Made by a program: the position numbers and the translations under genes. From the NCBI GenBank assembly GCA_902783735.1, contig CACZSE010000292.1, forward strand, positions 1 through 7,071: a stretch of DNA of 7,071 nucleotides, given 5' to 3'. Position 1 is the stretch's first letter. Every line of letters begins with the position of its first letter. This DNA is from an uncultured Lachnospiraceae bacterium (lineage in GTDB: Bacteria > Bacillota > Clostridia > Lachnospirales > Lachnospiraceae). Positions 6,131 to 7,071 of the stretch are shown here, in pieces. The notes beneath the pieces were generated by a model. The model was given only the letters and a program-made list of their open reading frames with translations. It was not told where the DNA came from and did no database searches.

Positions 6131-6908
6131 GAGTCTTGAGAGATTATATAACGGTATCTTAAAGGAAAATCCCACGCTTGTTCTGATGCTTGGTATGTGT
6201 CCGACACTGGCGGTAACGACTTCGGCTTACAACGGGCTGGGCATGGGACTTACAACGACAGTGGTCCTGGCTCTCAGTAACCTTATCATTTCCATGTTGA
6301 GGAAAGTCATACCCGACAAGATAAGGATACCTGCTTTTATTGTCATAATAGCTTCGTTTGTTACCATGATGCAGCTTTTACTCCAGGCGTACATTCCCGA
6401 GCTTTATAAGTCCCTGGGAATCTATATACCGCTTATAGTGGTTAACTGTATCATACTTGGAAGAGCTGAATCATATGCATACAAAAATCCGATGCTGCCG
6501 AGTCTGTTTGACGGTATCGGCATGGGACTTGGCTTTACCATAGCCCTTACTATCATAGGTATCATACGTGAGTTTTTGGGTGGATGCAGCTTTTTTGGAA
6601 CGGAGCTTAACTGGTTTGTTCCGATAAGTATCTTTAAGATGGCACCGGGTGCATTCTTTGTTTTGGCTTTGCTGTGCGCCATTCAGAATAAGGTTAAGAT
6701 CGAGGGACAAAAAAGAGGAAAAGACGTTTCGAAGATCCAGTCCGGATGTAACGGAGATTGCATGGGATGTAACCTGGAATGCGCCGACAGACGTGATGAA
6801 AACAGATATGACGATATTGAACTTACTCAGGAAGATATCGATTCCACGGCCAAGATAAATGCTGCGGCCATTGAAAAAGAACTTGCTGAGAGAAAGGATG
6901 GTGAATGA
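6123..6908 (+). CDS. rnfE: Rnf complex membrane subunit RnfE with an extended Cys-rich C-terminal tail
   Basis: A 261-residue member of the RnfE/NqrD family, one half of the RnfA-RnfE pair that holds a membrane-embedded 2Fe-2S cluster. About six hydrophobic segments are visible (17-36, 40-60, 69-90, 99-115, 133-152, 170-189). Family cysteines are C26 in LGMCPTLAV and C109 in [11 protein letters not shown], the expected cluster ligands. [14 protein letters not shown] (129-142) and IREFLG (148-153) are further signature stretches. Typical family members are about 200 residues. Here some 70 residues follow the last membrane segment, including [13 protein letters not shown] with C209, C213, C216 and C220 spaced CX3CX2CX3C, then an acidic, probably helical end. 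By homology with NqrD both ends face the cytoplasm. The tail's function is unknown; a metal or Fe-S site is a guess. The gene overlaps rnfG by eight bases and rnfA by four (or one). Confidence 0.94.
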   Translation: MSKSLERLYNGILKENPTLVLMLGMCPTLAVTTSAYNGLGMGLTTTVVLALSNLIISMLRKVIPDKIRIPAFIVIIASFVTMMQLLLQAYIPELYKSLGIYIPLIVVNCIILGRAESYAYKNPMLPSLFDGIGMGLGFTIALTIIGIIREFLGGCSFFGTELNWFVPISIFKMAPGAFFVLALLCAIQNKVKIEGQKRGKDVSKIQSGCNGDCMGCNLECADRRDENRYDDIELTQEDIDSTAKINAAAIEKELAERKDGE

Positions 6909-7071
6909 TGTTACAGATCAAAGAACTTCTTACCATACTTATCGGATCGTCCCTTGTCAGCAATGTTGTGCTGAGTCAGTTTCTTGGTTTATGTCCCTTT
7001 TTGGGAGTTTCCAAAAAGATCAAGACAGCAGCCGGCATGGGCGGAGCCGTAATATTTGTCATTACACTGTC
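6905..7071 (+). CDS. rnfA: Rnf complex membrane subunit RnfA (3' end outside window)
   Basis: The first 55 codons of the RnfA/NqrE subunit, partner of RnfE in holding the membrane 2Fe-2S cluster. The visible part has the first membrane segment, then [18 protein letters not shown], with the cluster-ligand cysteine at residue 30, and the beginning of the next segment ([14 protein letters not shown]). This closely fits the family N terminus. Two adjacent ATG codons (6905 and 6908) can start it. The first gives the common ATGA overlap with the rnfE stop and lies six bases after AGGA (6895-6898); the second lies nine bases after it. The sequence does not decide between them. The frame is intact to the window edge. 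In the usual clostridial order rnfB, the ferredoxin-type subunit, would follow. Confidence 0.93.
   Translation, partial: MMLQIKELLTILIGSSLVSNVVLSQFLGLCPFLGVSKKIKTAAGMGGAVIFVITL

Noticed and set aside
1..7071. CRISPR array, mobile element, tRNA/rRNA or novel defence system
   Set aside because: No regularly spaced direct repeats, no transposase or integrase motifs, no terminal repeats and no RNA-gene signatures were seen. All substantial coding regions belong to recognised housekeeping or energy families.

Overview
This window looks like a chromosomal stretch from a low-to-moderate G+C anaerobic Firmicute, most likely a Lachnospiraceae member of the Butyrivibrio/Pseudobutyrivibrio kind. That placement is an inference. 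It rests on the short clostridial-type RnfC (438 aa), the rnfC-D-G-E-A gene order, the style of the S1-domain protein, strong purine-rich ribosome binding sites and A/T-rich intergenic DNA.

Layout. (1) Positions 1-978 (+): the 3' part of a multi-S1-domain protein (ribosomal protein S1 type), cut by the window edge and closed by a strong hairpin terminator at about 1004-1040. (2) Positions 1182-1970 (+): a single cheR chemoreceptor methyltransferase gene with its own sigma-A-like promoter and no other chemotaxis gene beside it. (3) Positions 1983-3095 (-): a YprB-like RNase H-fold exonuclease gene converging on cheR. The two share one hairpin that works in both directions, and the cheR stop codon lies in its loop. 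(4) Positions 3096-3267: a divergent intergenic region with candidate promoters for the rightward operon and a terminator-like hairpin. (5) Positions 3268-7071 (+): rnfC, rnfD, rnfG, rnfE and the start of rnfA, tightly packed with 4-8 base overlaps or short gaps. rnfB is expected just beyond the window.

How the genes work together. The Rnf genes encode the membrane-bound ferredoxin:NAD+ oxidoreductase, which couples electron transfer between reduced ferredoxin and NAD+ to Na+ or H+ export. The expected cofactor residues are visible: the FMN/NADH-binding and two 4Fe-4S motifs of RnfC, the flavinylation threonines of RnfD and RnfG, and the membrane-cluster cysteines of RnfE and RnfA. The first three genes (S1 protein, cheR, yprB-like) are separate transcription units with no obvious functional tie to Rnf.

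I found no undescribed multi-gene system here. The most notable items are a roughly 70-residue cytoplasmic tail on RnfE carrying a CX3CX2CX3C cysteine cluster, the hairpin upstream of rnfC, and the shared cheR/yprB terminator.
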